Source of the DNA: Sphingobium baderi
GTDB lineage: Bacteria; Pseudomonadota; Alphaproteobacteria; Sphingomonadales; Sphingomonadaceae
Reading direction: 5' to 3'
Assembly: GCF_001456115.1 (NCBI RefSeq)
Contig: NZ_CP013264.1
Location: 248,001-312,000 of the forward strand
DNA: 64,000 bases
Part shown: positions 9,896 to 18,589 of the stretch, one piece after another
How positions within the stretch are numbered: the first letter of the stretch is position 1
How the letters are laid out: every line of letters starts with the position of its first letter
The notes under the pieces: generated by a model
Seen by the model: only the letters and a program-made list of their open reading frames with translations
What the model was told of the DNA's origin: nothing
Database searches by the model: none
Program-made: the position numbers and the translations under genes

Positions 9896-11071
9896 ATGCA
9901 AATCCATCCGCTGATTACCGACAGCAAGACACTCGCCGAATTTTGCGCCCGCATCGCCAAATCCCCCTATATCGCGATAGATACCGAGTTCATGCGGGAA
10001 AACAGCTATTGGCCGGACCTGTGCCTGGTGCAGGTGGCCGACCCGCATGAAGCCGCCGCCATCGACCCGAAGGCGCCGGGACTGGACCTGTCCCCCTTGC
10101 TCGACCTGATGGTCGACAATGAGGATGTGCTGAAGGTCTTCCACGCGGGCGGGCAGGATCTGGAGATCATCTACAACCTGACCGGCAAGACGCCCCATCC
10201 GCTGTTCGACACGCAGATCGCGGCGATGGCGCTCGGCCTTGGCGAACAGATCGGTTATGGCAATCTGGTCGACGCATGGCTGGGGGTGCAACTCGACAAG
10301 GGCGCGCGCTTCACCGACTGGGCGCGGCGGCCGCTGGACAAGCGGCAGATCGACTATGCCATTGGCGACGTCACCTATCTGATCCAGATTTTCCCCATGA
10401 TGCTGGAGGAACTACGCAAGACCGGGCGCGGCGGCTGGCTGGATCAGGAGATGGAGCGGGTGTGCGACCCTGAAAACTACCGCAACGATCCGCAGGAAGC
10501 GTGGCAGCGCGTCCGCATCGCCAGCCGCAAGGCCGATGTTCTGGGGCGGCTGAAGGCGCTGGCGGCATGGCGCGAACTGGAGGCGCAGGACAAGAACCTG
10601 CCGCGCGGCCGCATCGTCAAGGACGAGACGCTGGCCGACATCGCCAGCCATCCGCCCCGCAGCCAGGAGGACCTGGGCAAGGTGCGCGGGCTGTCCGCGA
10701 CGTGGAAGAGCAATGATATTGGCGGACGACTGATGGCGGCGCTGGCGGCTTCGCAACCTCTGCCGCGTGACGAGATGCCCGATCGCGAGCCGCGCCGTCC
10801 GGGACTGGGCAAGGACGGGGCGCTGGTTGCCGATCTGCTCAAGCTGCTGCTCAAGATCCGGTCGCGGGATATCAATGTCGCCTCCCGCCTGATCGCACGA
10901 TCCGACGATATCGACGCGCTGGCGGCGGGCGTGCGCGACGGGCTGTCGATCCTGGAAGGCTGGCGTTACGATCAGTTCGGGCGGGACGCGGTCGATCTGG
11001 TCGAAGGGCGGCTGGCCTTCGCGGTGAATAATGGCCGGCTCAAGATGACGCGCACGGAAGAGGAGAGATAG
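9896..11071 (+). CDS. rnd: ribonuclease D
   Basis: 391 residues: a DEDD-type 3'-5' exonuclease domain with IAIDTEF (Asp29, Glu31), [21 protein letters not shown] and YAIGDVTYL, followed by an HRDC domain (about 210-290) with [20 protein letters not shown]. It trims 3' ends of tRNA precursors and other structured RNAs. One base separates it from the downstream lipoprotein gene, so the two are probably one transcript. Confidence 0.95.
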   Translation: MQIHPLITDSKTLAEFCARIAKSPYIAIDTEFMRENSYWPDLCLVQVADPHEAAAIDPKAPGLDLSPLLDLMVDNEDVLKVFHAGGQDLEIIYNLTGKTPHPLFDTQIAAMALGLGEQIGYGNLVDAWLGVQLDKGARFTDWARRPLDKRQIDYAIGDVTYLIQIFPMMLEELRKTGRGGWLDQEMERVCDPENYRNDPQEAWQRVRIASRKADVLGRLKALAAWRELEAQDKNLPRGRIVKDETLADIASHPPRSQEDLGKVRGLSATWKSNDIGGRLMAALAASQPLPRDEMPDREPRRPGLGKDGALVADLLKLLLKIRSRDINVASRLIARSDDIDALAAGVRDGLSILEGWRYDQFGRDAVDLVEGRLAFAVNNGRLKMTRTEEER

Positions 11072-11072
11072 G

Positions 11073-11369
11073 ATGCGTTTCGCGATGATGGCGATGCTGC
11101 TGCCGTTGGCGGCCTGTGCGGGCGCGGGCGGCGAAGGACCGGCGAATCCGCCCCCCGTGGCTGAAGGACCGTGCCGTAACGATCCCGTCGCCGGTTTCGT
11201 GGGTCAGACCGCGACGGCGGACCTCGGCGCGCAGATGCTGGCGGCGTCGGGCGCGAAAACGCTGCGTTGGGGTGGGCCCAATACGGCGATGACGATGGAC
11301 TTCCGGCCCGACCGGCTGACCGTGATCTATGACGAGAAGATGGTGATCGGTTCGGCCCGCTGCGGCTGA
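11073..11369 (+). CDS. peptidase inhibitor I78-family lipoprotein
   Basis: 98 residues: signal peptide with lipobox LAAC (Cys15), then an I78-type domain with NDPVAGFVGQTAT, ASGAKTLRWGGPNTAMTMDF and PDRLTVIYDEKMVI. The family resembles small subtilisin/elastase-type inhibitors; a target in this organism is unknown. It starts immediately after rnd. Confidence 0.8.
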   Translation: MRFAMMAMLLPLAACAGAGGEGPANPPPVAEGPCRNDPVAGFVGQTATADLGAQMLAASGAKTLRWGGPNTAMTMDFRPDRLTVIYDEKMVIGSARCG

Positions 11370-11420
11370 AGCGGGGCGAGCACGTAGACGCGGTCCGGTC
11401 TGGACATCTGGGTGCTCGAA

Positions 11421-12119
11421 TCAGCATTCCAGCCCAATCAGCGTGCTGCTGGATACACGGCCGACATGGCGTTGGCCGTCGATTTCGAGCCAGTCCGGCG
11501 TCACTTCCAGACGGCGACCGCGAATGGTGGTGCGTAGATGCTCCACCGCGATGCGATTGCGGGAGATGATACGCAGGATCGCAAGGCCGTCGCCACGCGC
11601 CGCCATGATGCTGTATCGGTCGCCGCGCAGGATGAAGTGCCAGCTGCCGTCGGTCGGTAGCCATTCATTACCGTCCACCACCTGCACCGGCGCGCCATCG
11701 GGCGCGCCCATCCGCACGCTGATCCGGGTGGCGCCATTGCTGCGGCGCGGCGGCGCGAAGATCAGGATCGGCTCCCCTTCCACCGTGATTGGAATGGGCG
11801 TATCCCGGAGCAAGCGCGACCCGCCGATGACGAGATGCGGCAGATCGCTGGAAAAAGGCAGGCGGTCGCGGGCGAAATGGCGCTGCCGCACCACCGGATT
11901 GGCGTGGAAATTCTGGACCTGCGCGGGTGTCAGCCGCCCTTCTTCCACCAGGCCGTGGCAGGTCGGGCACATCAGCGTCGCGCCGCGCCCTTCCGGTAAT
12001 CCCAGATAGCGATAGATGGTAACGCCGCAGCGGACGCAGGCGAAACCGCAGGCCTGACGGACGACGGCGCGTTCCTCCGCCGTCAGATCCGGTAGTGAAG
12101 GCATCACACGCAAGGCCAT
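11421..12119 (-). CDS. HNH-endonuclease-like zinc-ribbon protein
   Basis: 232 residues from ATG at 12119, preceded by AGGGAG; a longer reading frame to 12242 has no such site. The N-terminus holds CGFACVRCG and MCPTCHGLVEEGRLT, a Cys4 arrangement typical of HNH proteins, but the first catalytic His expected between the Cys pairs is not evident (IYRYLGLPEGRG). The C-terminal 150 residues are rich in beta strand and resemble phage-type HNH accessory regions, without recognisable motifs. Function unknown; a degenerate or regulatory HNH protein is possible. Confidence 0.6.
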   Translation of the reverse strand: MALRVMPSLPDLTAEERAVVRQACGFACVRCGVTIYRYLGLPEGRGATLMCPTCHGLVEEGRLTPAQVQNFHANPVVRQRHFARDRLPFSSDLPHLVIGGSRLLRDTPIPITVEGEPILIFAPPRRSNGATRISVRMGAPDGAPVQVVDGNEWLPTDGSWHFILRGDRYSIMAARGDGLAILRIISRNRIAVEHLRTTIRGRRLEVTPDWLEIDGQRHVGRVSSSTLIGLEC

Positions 12120-12265
12120 GCACGACGCTCCCTGGCAACGCCGTCCGCCTGATGCGGAGCGGCGGTTCCTTCGCAGCGTCCTCCTGCCTGTGAGAACTCT
12201 TGTGGCCCCTTGATGCCTTATCGTTGTAATAAATAGCCGCAAGTCAAGTGGTTTGCGCGCGTCCC

Positions 12266-12652
12266 TTAACGCTGGGGCAGCAGATCGAGATTGCGCGAGG
12301 CCGCGATGGCGCGGATGCGGCCGGGGCGCGGCATGGACTTGATCGCGATTTCCGCTACGTCGCCCGCGCTGAACAATTCGACATTGCCAACATCGAAGAG
12401 GCGCTGGCCGAAGCTTTGGGTAATCCGCACGCTGCGGATGCTGGACAGCGCGATTTCGGTGCGTTGCTTGGCCAGCAGGCCGCGTTCCATCAGCACTTCA
12501 CGTTCGCTGAGCGCCAGCCGCTCGCCCTTGTTCATCACCCACCACACGCCGATGGCGAGGATGCCAACCACCGAAATCAGCAGCAGCAGGAAGAGGAAGG
12601 GATGCGCCCGGAACATCGCGGGATGTTCGTCATACAGCCATGTTTCGCTCAT
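12266..12652 (-). CDS. PH-domain (bPH2/DUF304) membrane protein
   Basis: 128 residues from MSETWLYDEHPAMFRAHP. One or two membrane segments (about 18-40, FLFLLLLISVVGILAIGVWW) are followed by a bacterial PH domain with REVLMERGLLAKQRTEIALS, IRSVRITQSFGQRLFDVGNV and IAASRNLDLLPQ. Such proteins scaffold at the inner membrane; no specific partner is visible here. Divergent from the SNase-like gene. Confidence 0.75.
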   Translation of the reverse strand: MSETWLYDEHPAMFRAHPFLFLLLLISVVGILAIGVWWVMNKGERLALSEREVLMERGLLAKQRTEIALSSIRSVRITQSFGQRLFDVGNVELFSAGDVAEIAIKSMPRPGRIRAIAASRNLDLLPQR

Positions 12653-12777
12653 CGCTCGCTCCTCGGGTCCGCGCCGACTTCGCATGGGGCGCGCCCCGGC
12701 GTCAAGCAGGCGCGACCGGCGCGTTAACCGGATTTTTTCATCCTGATTCTAAACTGTCCGCGTGAAAGGCAAGGATC

Positions 12778-13344
12778 ATGGCATACGGCTTGTACGACAT
12801 AGACGACCGCAAGGCTGGCCACTTCAACCTGCATGAAGCGGGCCAGGAAAAGCGGCAGAGCGGATTTCCACTGACGGCGCTGATTCTGGCGCTGCTGGGC
12901 GGCGCGGCCGCGATCCTCGCGATCGGACCGCAATTGCTGTGGTCGCAGCCCGAATCGAAGCATGGCGGGAACCTTGGCGGAATCGTCATCAACACGACAT
13001 TCAATGCCTGCAGCGGCGCGGCGCGCGCGGCCGCCTGCGTGGTGTCGCCGCGGGAGTTTTCCTATGGCAACACGACCTACCACCTGTCCGATATCCGCAC
13101 GCCCGACGGCGAGTTTCCCGCCTGCGACGTGGAGGCGCAACTGGCGGGCAAGGCGACGCGCACCTTTATCGGCATCCTTAACGGCGGGGCGTTCGAATCG
13201 CTGCCCGATCCCACCGATTCCAACCCGACCGCGCGCATCCTGATGCGCGACGGCGTGTCCATCGGACAGATCATGATCGCCAAGGGCGTAGCCCAGCCAT
13301 GGGCGCCCCAACCCTATAACTGGTGCGCGCACGCCAATGTGTAG
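12778..13344 (+). CDS. membrane-anchored thermonuclease-fold protein, probably inactive
   Basis: 188 residues: short cytoplasmic N-terminus, TM about 31-54, then an SNase-like OB fold (TTYHLSDIRTPDGEFPACDV, ARILMRDGVSIGQIMIAKGV, QPYNWC). The catalytic pattern of staphylococcal nuclease (Arg and Glu around the IRLxGIDAPE and GE-R motifs) is not preserved: the equivalent of DAPE reads RTPDGEFP. Four Cys in the periplasmic part may form disulfides. Likely a binding rather than a cleaving protein. Confidence 0.6.
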   Translation: MAYGLYDIDDRKAGHFNLHEAGQEKRQSGFPLTALILALLGGAAAILAIGPQLLWSQPESKHGGNLGGIVINTTFNACSGAARAAACVVSPREFSYGNTTYHLSDIRTPDGEFPACDVEAQLAGKATRTFIGILNGGAFESLPDPTDSNPTARILMRDGVSIGQIMIAKGVAQPWAPQPYNWCAHANV

Positions 13345-13353
13345 GGCCGGTCT

Positions 13354-15159
13354 CTAGCTTTCGTCGCCCATGCGGAGCGCGGCGATAAAGGCTTCCTGCG
13401 GAATCTGGACGGAGCCATATTCGCGCATCCGCTTCTTGCCCTCTTTCTGCTTCTCCAATAGCTTTTTCTTGCGGGTGATGTCGCCGCCATAGCATTTGGC
13501 GGTCACGTCCTTACGCATCGCCGCGATCGTCTCGCGCGCGATCACCTTGCCGCCGATCGCCGCCTGAATCGGGATCTTGAACAGATGGCGGGGGATGAGA
13601 TCCTTCAGCCGTTCGCACATGCCGCGCCCGCGCGACTCGGCAGTGCCCCGGTGCACGATCATGCTGAGCGCATCGACCGGCTCGTTGTTGACGAGGATGC
13701 CCATCTTGACGAGATCGCCTTCCCGCGTGCCGATCTGGTGATAGTCGAAGCTCGCATAGCCGCGGCTGATCGACTTCAGGCGGTCGTAAAAGTCGAATAC
13801 GACTTCGTTGAGCGGCAGTTCATAGGTCACCTGCGCGCGGCCGCCGACATAGGTGAGGTTCTTCTGGATGCCCCGCCGGTCCTGACAAAGCTTGAGGATC
13901 GACCCCAGATATTCGTCGGGGCAGTAGATCACCGCCTCGATCCACGGCTCCTCGATAAAGTCGATATGATTGGCGTCCGGCATGTCGGCGGGGTTGTGCA
14001 AATGCCGGGTCGTGCCGTCGTTCATATGGATGTCATAGACCACCGAAGGCGCGGTGGTGATGAGGTCGAGGTCATATTCGCGGGTCAGGCGCTCCTGAAT
14101 GATCTCCAGGTGCAGGAGGCCCAGAAAACCGCAGCGGAAGCCGAAGCCCAGCGCGGCGGACGTTTCCATCTCGAAGGAGAAGCTGGCATCGTTGAGGCGC
14201 AGCTTGCTGATCGAATCGCGCAGCTTTTCGAAGTCGTTCGCATCGACCGGGAAGAGGCCGCAGAACACCACCGGCTGCACTTCCTTGAAGCCCGGCAACG
14301 GTTCCTTCGCGGGGTTCTTCACCGTGGTGATGGTGTCGCCGACGCGGGTCTGGCTGATGTCCTTGATCTGGGCGGTGATGAAGCCGATTTCGCCCGGCCC
14401 CAGCTCCGCAAGCTGTTCGATCTTGGGGCGGAAACAGCCGACACGGTCGATCAGATGTTCGGTTTCGCCGATCATGAACTTGATCTGCTGCCCCTTTTTG
14501 ATGACCCCGTTCATCACGCGCACGAGGATGACGACGCCCAGATAAGGATCATACCAGCTATCGACCAGCATCGCTTCCAACGGCGCATCACGGTCGCCCT
14601 TGGGCGCGGGGATCTTCGCGACCACGGCTTCGAGGATGTCGTCGATGCCGATGCCGGACTTGGCGGAGGCGAGGACGGCTTCGGACGCGTCGAGGCCGAT
14701 CACTTCCTCGATCTCCGCCTTCACCTTTTCCGGCTCGGCTGCGGGCAGGTCGATCTTGTTGATGACAGGCACGATTTCATGGTCATGCTCGATCGACTGA
14801 TAGACGTTGGCGAGCGTCTGCGCCTCCACGCCCTGCGCGGCGTCCACCACCAGCAGCGCCCCTTCGCAGGCGGCGAGCGAGCGGCTCACTTCATAGGCGA
14901 AGTCGACATGACCCGGCGTGTCCATGAGATTGAGCTCATATTTCTCGCCATTGCGCGCGGTGTAATCGAGGCGCACGGTCTGCGCCTTGATGGTGATGCC
15001 GCGCTCCTTCTCGATATCCATATTGTCGAGCACCTGCGCCGACATTTCCCGGTCGGTCAGCCCCCCGGTGCGCTGAATCAGGCGATCGGCCAGCGTCGAC
15101 TTGCCATGGTCGATATGGGCGATGATCGAGAAGTTGCGGATATGCGAAAGATCGGTCAT
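13354..15159 (-). CDS. lepA: elongation factor 4 (LepA)
   Basis: 601 residues. The GTPase domain begins [20 protein letters not shown] with G1 [10 protein letters not shown]3 DTPGHVDF and G4 NKID; the LepA-specific C-terminal domain includes [20 protein letters not shown]. It back-translocates or remodels stalled ribosomes. An upstream in-frame ATG at 15186 would add nine non-conserved residues. The divergent promoter region (15160-15338) is shared with the CsgG-like gene. Confidence 0.97.
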   Translation of the reverse strand: MTDLSHIRNFSIIAHIDHGKSTLADRLIQRTGGLTDREMSAQVLDNMDIEKERGITIKAQTVRLDYTARNGEKYELNLMDTPGHVDFAYEVSRSLAACEGALLVVDAAQGVEAQTLANVYQSIEHDHEIVPVINKIDLPAAEPEKVKAEIEEVIGLDASEAVLASAKSGIGIDDILEAVVAKIPAPKGDRDAPLEAMLVDSWYDPYLGVVILVRVMNGVIKKGQQIKFMIGETEHLIDRVGCFRPKIEQLAELGPGEIGFITAQIKDISQTRVGDTITTVKNPAKEPLPGFKEVQPVVFCGLFPVDANDFEKLRDSISKLRLNDASFSFEMETSAALGFGFRCGFLGLLHLEIIQERLTREYDLDLITTAPSVVYDIHMNDGTTRHLHNPADMPDANHIDFIEEPWIEAVIYCPDEYLGSILKLCQDRRGIQKNLTYVGGRAQVTYELPLNEVVFDFYDRLKSISRGYASFDYHQIGTREGDLVKMGILVNNEPVDALSMIVHRGTAESRGRGMCERLKDLIPRHLFKIPIQAAIGGKVIARETIAAMRKDVTAKCYGGDITRKKKLLEKQKEGKKRMREYGSVQIPQEAFIAALRMGDES

Positions 15160-15338
15160 GGAGCGGGCCGATAGCAGCCATTTCATGGGCTGTCAGCCAG
15201 TCTTGGGCATGGCATAATCGCAATCGGGACAGCGCCGTCCGCTTGAACCGGCAAATGGTTGTGATAGAACGCCATGTAAAGATCGGGTTGCGCGTCATCA
15301 CATGGGATATTCTGCAACTTTTTTGGGGGTTTTCGACA

Positions 15339-16109
15339 ATGCAGCGTTTCACGAAATTCCTGGCGGCCGCCGCCGGTCTGGCGATGGCGGCTTCGCCCGC
15401 GATGGCCGCCGACAAGGGTTCGTCGGCCCGTCAGGCACAGGCCAAGAAGCAGATGGAAATCCCCCGCTGCACCAAGCGGCTGGGCACGGTGGCCATCGTC
15501 GAGCCGGACAACCAGTGGTGGCGTGAACTGAGCCTGGGCAGCCCGGAAGCGATCATCAAGCTGTTCGTGCAGCAATCGGGCTGTTTCGGCCTGGTCAATC
15601 GCGGCCGTTCGATGGCCAGCCGCAACATGGAACGCGCCATGGCGGATTCGGGTGAATTGCAGGCAGGTTCCAACCTCGGCAAGGGTCAGGTGAAGGCGGC
15701 GGACTATTTCCTGCAGCCCGACATCGTCACCACCAACAGCAACAGCGGCGGCAATGCGCTGGGCGGCCTGGTCGGCGGTTTCCTGGGCGGCCGGACGCTG
15801 GGCGCGCTGGCTGGCGGCATTTCCATCAAGAAGAAAGAAGCCAATGTCACGCTGTCGATCGTGAACGCCCGCACGACCGAGGAAGAGGCGATGACAGAAG
15901 GCTATTTCCGCAAGTCGGACCTCAGCTTCGGCGGCGGTGGCGGCGTCGGCTGGATGGGTGGTCTCGCCGCGGCTGGCGGTGGCGGTTACCAGAACACCGA
16001 AATCGGCCAGGTGATCGTGCTCGCCTATCTGGACGCCTATACCAAGCTGGTAACGCAGCTTGGCGGCCTGCCCGCGAACGCGGCGGCAGCGGCTCCGCAG
16101 GCGCAGTAA
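15339..16109 (+). CDS. secreted CsgG/HfaB-like protein
   Basis: 256 residues. A signal peptide (LAAAAGLAMAASPAMA) is followed by a CsgG/HfaB-type domain: KRLGTVAIVEPDN, AIIKLFVQQSGCFGLVNRGR, NMERAMADSGELQ, ADYFLQPDIV, then a glycine-rich membrane-like stretch GGLVGGFLGGRTLGALAGGI and ANVTLSIVNARTTEEEA. No lipobox, unlike curli CsgG. Possibly an outer-membrane pore or assembly factor; no curlin-like substrates are nearby. Isolated gene ending at a strong terminator. Confidence 0.65.
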   Translation: MQRFTKFLAAAAGLAMAASPAMAADKGSSARQAQAKKQMEIPRCTKRLGTVAIVEPDNQWWRELSLGSPEAIIKLFVQQSGCFGLVNRGRSMASRNMERAMADSGELQAGSNLGKGQVKAADYFLQPDIVTTNSNSGGNALGGLVGGFLGGRTLGALAGGISIKKKEANVTLSIVNARTTEEEAMTEGYFRKSDLSFGGGGGVGWMGGLAAAGGGGYQNTEIGQVIVLAYLDAYTKLVTQLGGLPANAAAAAPQAQ

Positions 16110-16127
16110 GCACAGCGCATGGCATGG

Positions 16128-16163
16128 AAAGGGCGCGGCCGGACACCCGGCGGCGCCCTTTTT
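16128..16163. terminator. bidirectional terminator between CsgG-like and acyltransferase genes
   Basis: AAAGGGCGCCG-type arm at about 16128-16136 pairs with CGGCGCCCTTT around 16150-16160; the plus strand ends in TTTTT and the opposite strand starts with an A-run that becomes T-rich for minus-strand transcripts. It sits between two convergent genes. Confidence 0.75.
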
Positions 16164-17201
16164 CTATGCCTGGCTGGCTGCGGCTTCGGGGATGGCGGCG
16201 CGAGAGCGGCGGCGCCACCAGCGAAGAATCGCTTCCCCGGCAGGCCTTTCCACCAGACGATTGATCGCCGTGCCTAGAAACAGCGCCACCAGAAAGGCCG
16301 TGGCAAACCCGATCCACGGACTATAACCCGCATCCGCCATGCGGAGCATCACGACGAAGCCGACATGCTGGTGGATGAGGTAGAAGGAATAGCTGATCCC
16401 CCCCATCCAGACGAGCGGGCGCAGCGCGATGAAGCGCAGCCGCCCGACGATCAGTGCGGAGAAGGCAAGAAGGAGAACGATCGCCACCAGCGTCACGTCC
16501 CATGTCTCCATCGTCGCCACCGACAACAGGGCAAGGGCGGCATAGGGCGTCTGCTGCTTCCACGTCCGTTGCCCCGCCCATATGCGATAGGCCAGCATCC
16601 CGATCACGAAGAAGGGTGTATAGCGCAATACGAACAGCATAATGATCCGTTCGGGCATGTCGGGCCAGACATGGAACAGCCAGCGCAGGACCAGCCATGC
16701 GGCCAGCACCGGCTCCAGCCGCCGGATGCCGATCCATTTCCAGATCGAGATCATGCAGAAGTAGAAGGCAATCTCCACCGTCAGCGTCCAGTAGGCGCCG
16801 TCCACTTCCGGCAGGAAAGCGAAGCCCTGGAGCATCGTGAAATTGGCGAGAATCGCGGCAGGCCCGATCAGAAGCTGCGTCGCCTGCGCCAGATATTCGA
16901 TCGACAGCGTCAACATCATGGCCACCAGATAGGCCGGATATAGCCGCGCCACGCGATTGATCACGAAATCGGGCACATTGCGTATCCGATCGAGCGTGAA
17001 GAAGATCGCAAACCCCGAAATGCAGAAAAACAGCAGCACACGATAGTTGCCGCCGGGGAAGCTGAACGGCACATGCTGCGCCTGCGGGAACAATTCCTGA
17101 AAGCGCGTGGAATAATGGAAAATGAGCACGCACAGCGCCCCGATCCCGCGCAGGGCGTCCAGCTCCGTAAGCCGAGTGCGCGGGGAGGAAGGCCGAGCCA
17201 T
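16164..17201 (-). CDS. acyltransferase 3 family membrane protein
   Basis: 345 residues from MARPSSPRTRLTELDALRGI, with about ten predicted membrane helices. Motifs of the family: LDALRGIGALCVLIFHYS (catalytic-type His), FFCISGFAIFFTL, RLYPAYL and WMGGISYSFYLIHQHVG. These proteins O-acylate sugars of exopolysaccharide, LPS or peptidoglycan; the acceptor here is unknown. An in-frame upstream ATG at 17216 is possible but less likely. No glycan cluster nearby. Confidence 0.85.
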   Translation of the reverse strand: MARPSSPRTRLTELDALRGIGALCVLIFHYSTRFQELFPQAQHVPFSFPGGNYRVLLFFCISGFAIFFTLDRIRNVPDFVINRVARLYPAYLVAMMLTLSIEYLAQATQLLIGPAAILANFTMLQGFAFLPEVDGAYWTLTVEIAFYFCMISIWKWIGIRRLEPVLAAWLVLRWLFHVWPDMPERIIMLFVLRYTPFFVIGMLAYRIWAGQRTWKQQTPYAALALLSVATMETWDVTLVAIVLLLAFSALIVGRLRFIALRPLVWMGGISYSFYLIHQHVGFVVMLRMADAGYSPWIGFATAFLVALFLGTAINRLVERPAGEAILRWWRRRSRAAIPEAAASQA

Positions 17202-17286
17202 GTCCGCCCATAGCAATATAACAGCAACGAATCCGTTAATATCGAGGTTAACGGCGCGCCTTAACCTTCTTTTCCATTAACCAGTT

Positions 17287-17851
17287 TCAACGAACGATGG
17301 CTGATCCTGCGGGCGCAGGCCGTTCCGCCGCTTGTTTGAACGCTGCGAGTTGTTCGGCCAGCACTTTGGCGACCATGGGTGCAATGGTGCGAGGTCCACC
17401 CTGCCAATAACCGCCGACATGATAGGATAGCGTGACATGCACGCCGCGTTCCGCAGGCGCGATCGTGAATCCAGAATAGCCGTCACCGCCTCGGACTGGA
17501 GCGGCCCAGCGCGCCGGGAAGCCGCAATTGCCGCCCCGGCGCAATATAGAGGATGCGGGCATGTTTGACGCTGCCTGCGGGCCTGCCGTCGCGGCCCGGC
17601 ATCGTTTCGCAGAAGCAGCCGTCCGCGCGAGGTCCAAGCTGCATGTGCGCGGCATCGCCGCTATAACAGTGCTCGCTGCTCCACCGGCGGGCGGGCTATA
17701 ACAAAACCGCATAGGCGCTGTCCGCATCCGCGGCGATGTCCACACTGCTGCGCGTGGTAAAGCCAATGTCGCTGGCAGCAGCCACTTCGGATCGCGCGGG
17801 CCCGGCGGCAAAGGAACAACCCGCCAGCAAGAGCGTGAGCCATTTGGGCAT
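17287..17851 (-). pseudogene. decayed SRPBCC-fold lipoprotein
   Basis: Translation from ATG 17851 gives a lipoprotein signal (lipobox LAGC) and SDIGFTTRSSVDIAADADSA, then TAG at 17696-17698. The same frame continues as PARRWSSEHCYSGDAAH, CFCETMP and LRLPGALG. Near 17503-17507 a base seems lost from a C-run (expected ALGPLQSEAV), and near 17467-17470 a second base (expected ILDFTIAPAERG). The last frame ends with GVHVTLSYHVGGYWQGG and VLAEQLAAFKQ. These are SRPBCC/START-like motifs, so one gene carries a nonsense codon and two single-base deletions. Sequencing error is possible but would have to occur three times. Confidence 0.75.
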
Positions 17852-17855
17852 GGAA

Positions 17856-17880
17856 CCCCTCCCCTGCGTAAGGAGAGGGG
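17856..17880 (-). terminator. GC-rich hairpin after adk
   Basis: CCCCTCCCC (17856-17864) pairs with GGAGAGGGG (17872-17880) with a short loop. It lies just past the adk stop codon on the minus strand and is followed only by GGGGTTCC, so termination strength is uncertain. It also overlaps the ribosome-binding region of the SRPBCC pseudogene. Confidence 0.4.
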
Positions 17881-17888
17881 AAGATAAT

Positions 17889-18545
17889 TCAGGCGGCGCT
17901 GCCGTCCAAGATAGCAGCGATGGCAGCCGTCACATCGTCCATGTCCGCCATGCCGTCAACGCGCGACACAATGCCGCGCGCTTCATAGATCGGCAGGATC
18001 GGCGCGGTCTTGGCGCGATATTCGGCCATGCGGGTGCGGACGGTTTCTTCATTGTCGTCCGGCCGGCGCTTGAACTCATGGCCGTGGCACTTGTCGCACT
18101 CGCCTTCGATCTTCGGCTTCTTGAAGCTGTCATGATAGCCCGCGCCGCAGGTGGCGCAGGTGAAACGGCCGGTGATACGCTCCACCAGCGCATCTTCGTC
18201 CACGTCCAGTTCGATCACATGGTCGAGCATGCGATTACGCTCGGCCAGGATGGTGTCGAGCGAATGGGCCTGCGCCTCCGTACGGGGATAGCCGTCGAAG
18301 ATCACACCGGTTTCCGCAGGCAACGCATCGAGCGCTTCGCCGATGATGCCCGACACGATTTCATCGGACACCAGTTCACCCGCTTCCATCACGGCCTTCG
18401 CCTTGAGGCCGACGGGCGTACCCGCCTTGACCGCAGCGCGCAGCATGTCGCCCGTGGAGAGCTGGACCATGCCCCGATCTTCCACCAGACGGCTGGCCTG
18501 CGTGCCCTTACCGGCGCCCGGAGGGCCGAGCAGAATGATATTCAT
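17889..18545 (-). CDS. adk: adenylate kinase (zinc-LID type)
   Basis: 218 residues: P-loop GPPGAGKGTQ at the N-terminus, NMP-binding VQLSTGDMLRAAV, VIFDGYPRTEAQA, and a long LID with two Cys pairs (CATCG and CDKCHG) that should bind zinc. It interconverts ATP + AMP and 2 ADP. The start MNIILLGPPG is chosen over an upstream ATG at 18554. It closes the secY end of the ribosomal operon, 44 bases after secY. Confidence 0.96.
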   Translation of the reverse strand: MNIILLGPPGAGKGTQASRLVEDRGMVQLSTGDMLRAAVKAGTPVGLKAKAVMEAGELVSDEIVSGIIGEALDALPAETGVIFDGYPRTEAQAHSLDTILAERNRMLDHVIELDVDEDALVERITGRFTCATCGAGYHDSFKKPKIEGECDKCHGHEFKRRPDDNEETVRTRMAEYRAKTAPILPIYEARGIVSRVDGMADMDDVTAAIAAILDGSAA

Positions 18546-18589
18546 TGCGCGCATTCTCCCCTTGTCTTGCGCTTATGCCTGCGCGCCCC

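Noticed and set aside
8016..9914. 632-codon open frame opposite aspS
   Set aside because: Antisense shadow of aspS; the AspRS frame has all motifs and this one none.
11377..11418. Dyad CGAGCAC/GTGCTCG between the convergent I78 and HNH-like genes as a terminator
   Set aside because: The loop is about 28 bases and no T-run follows on either strand.
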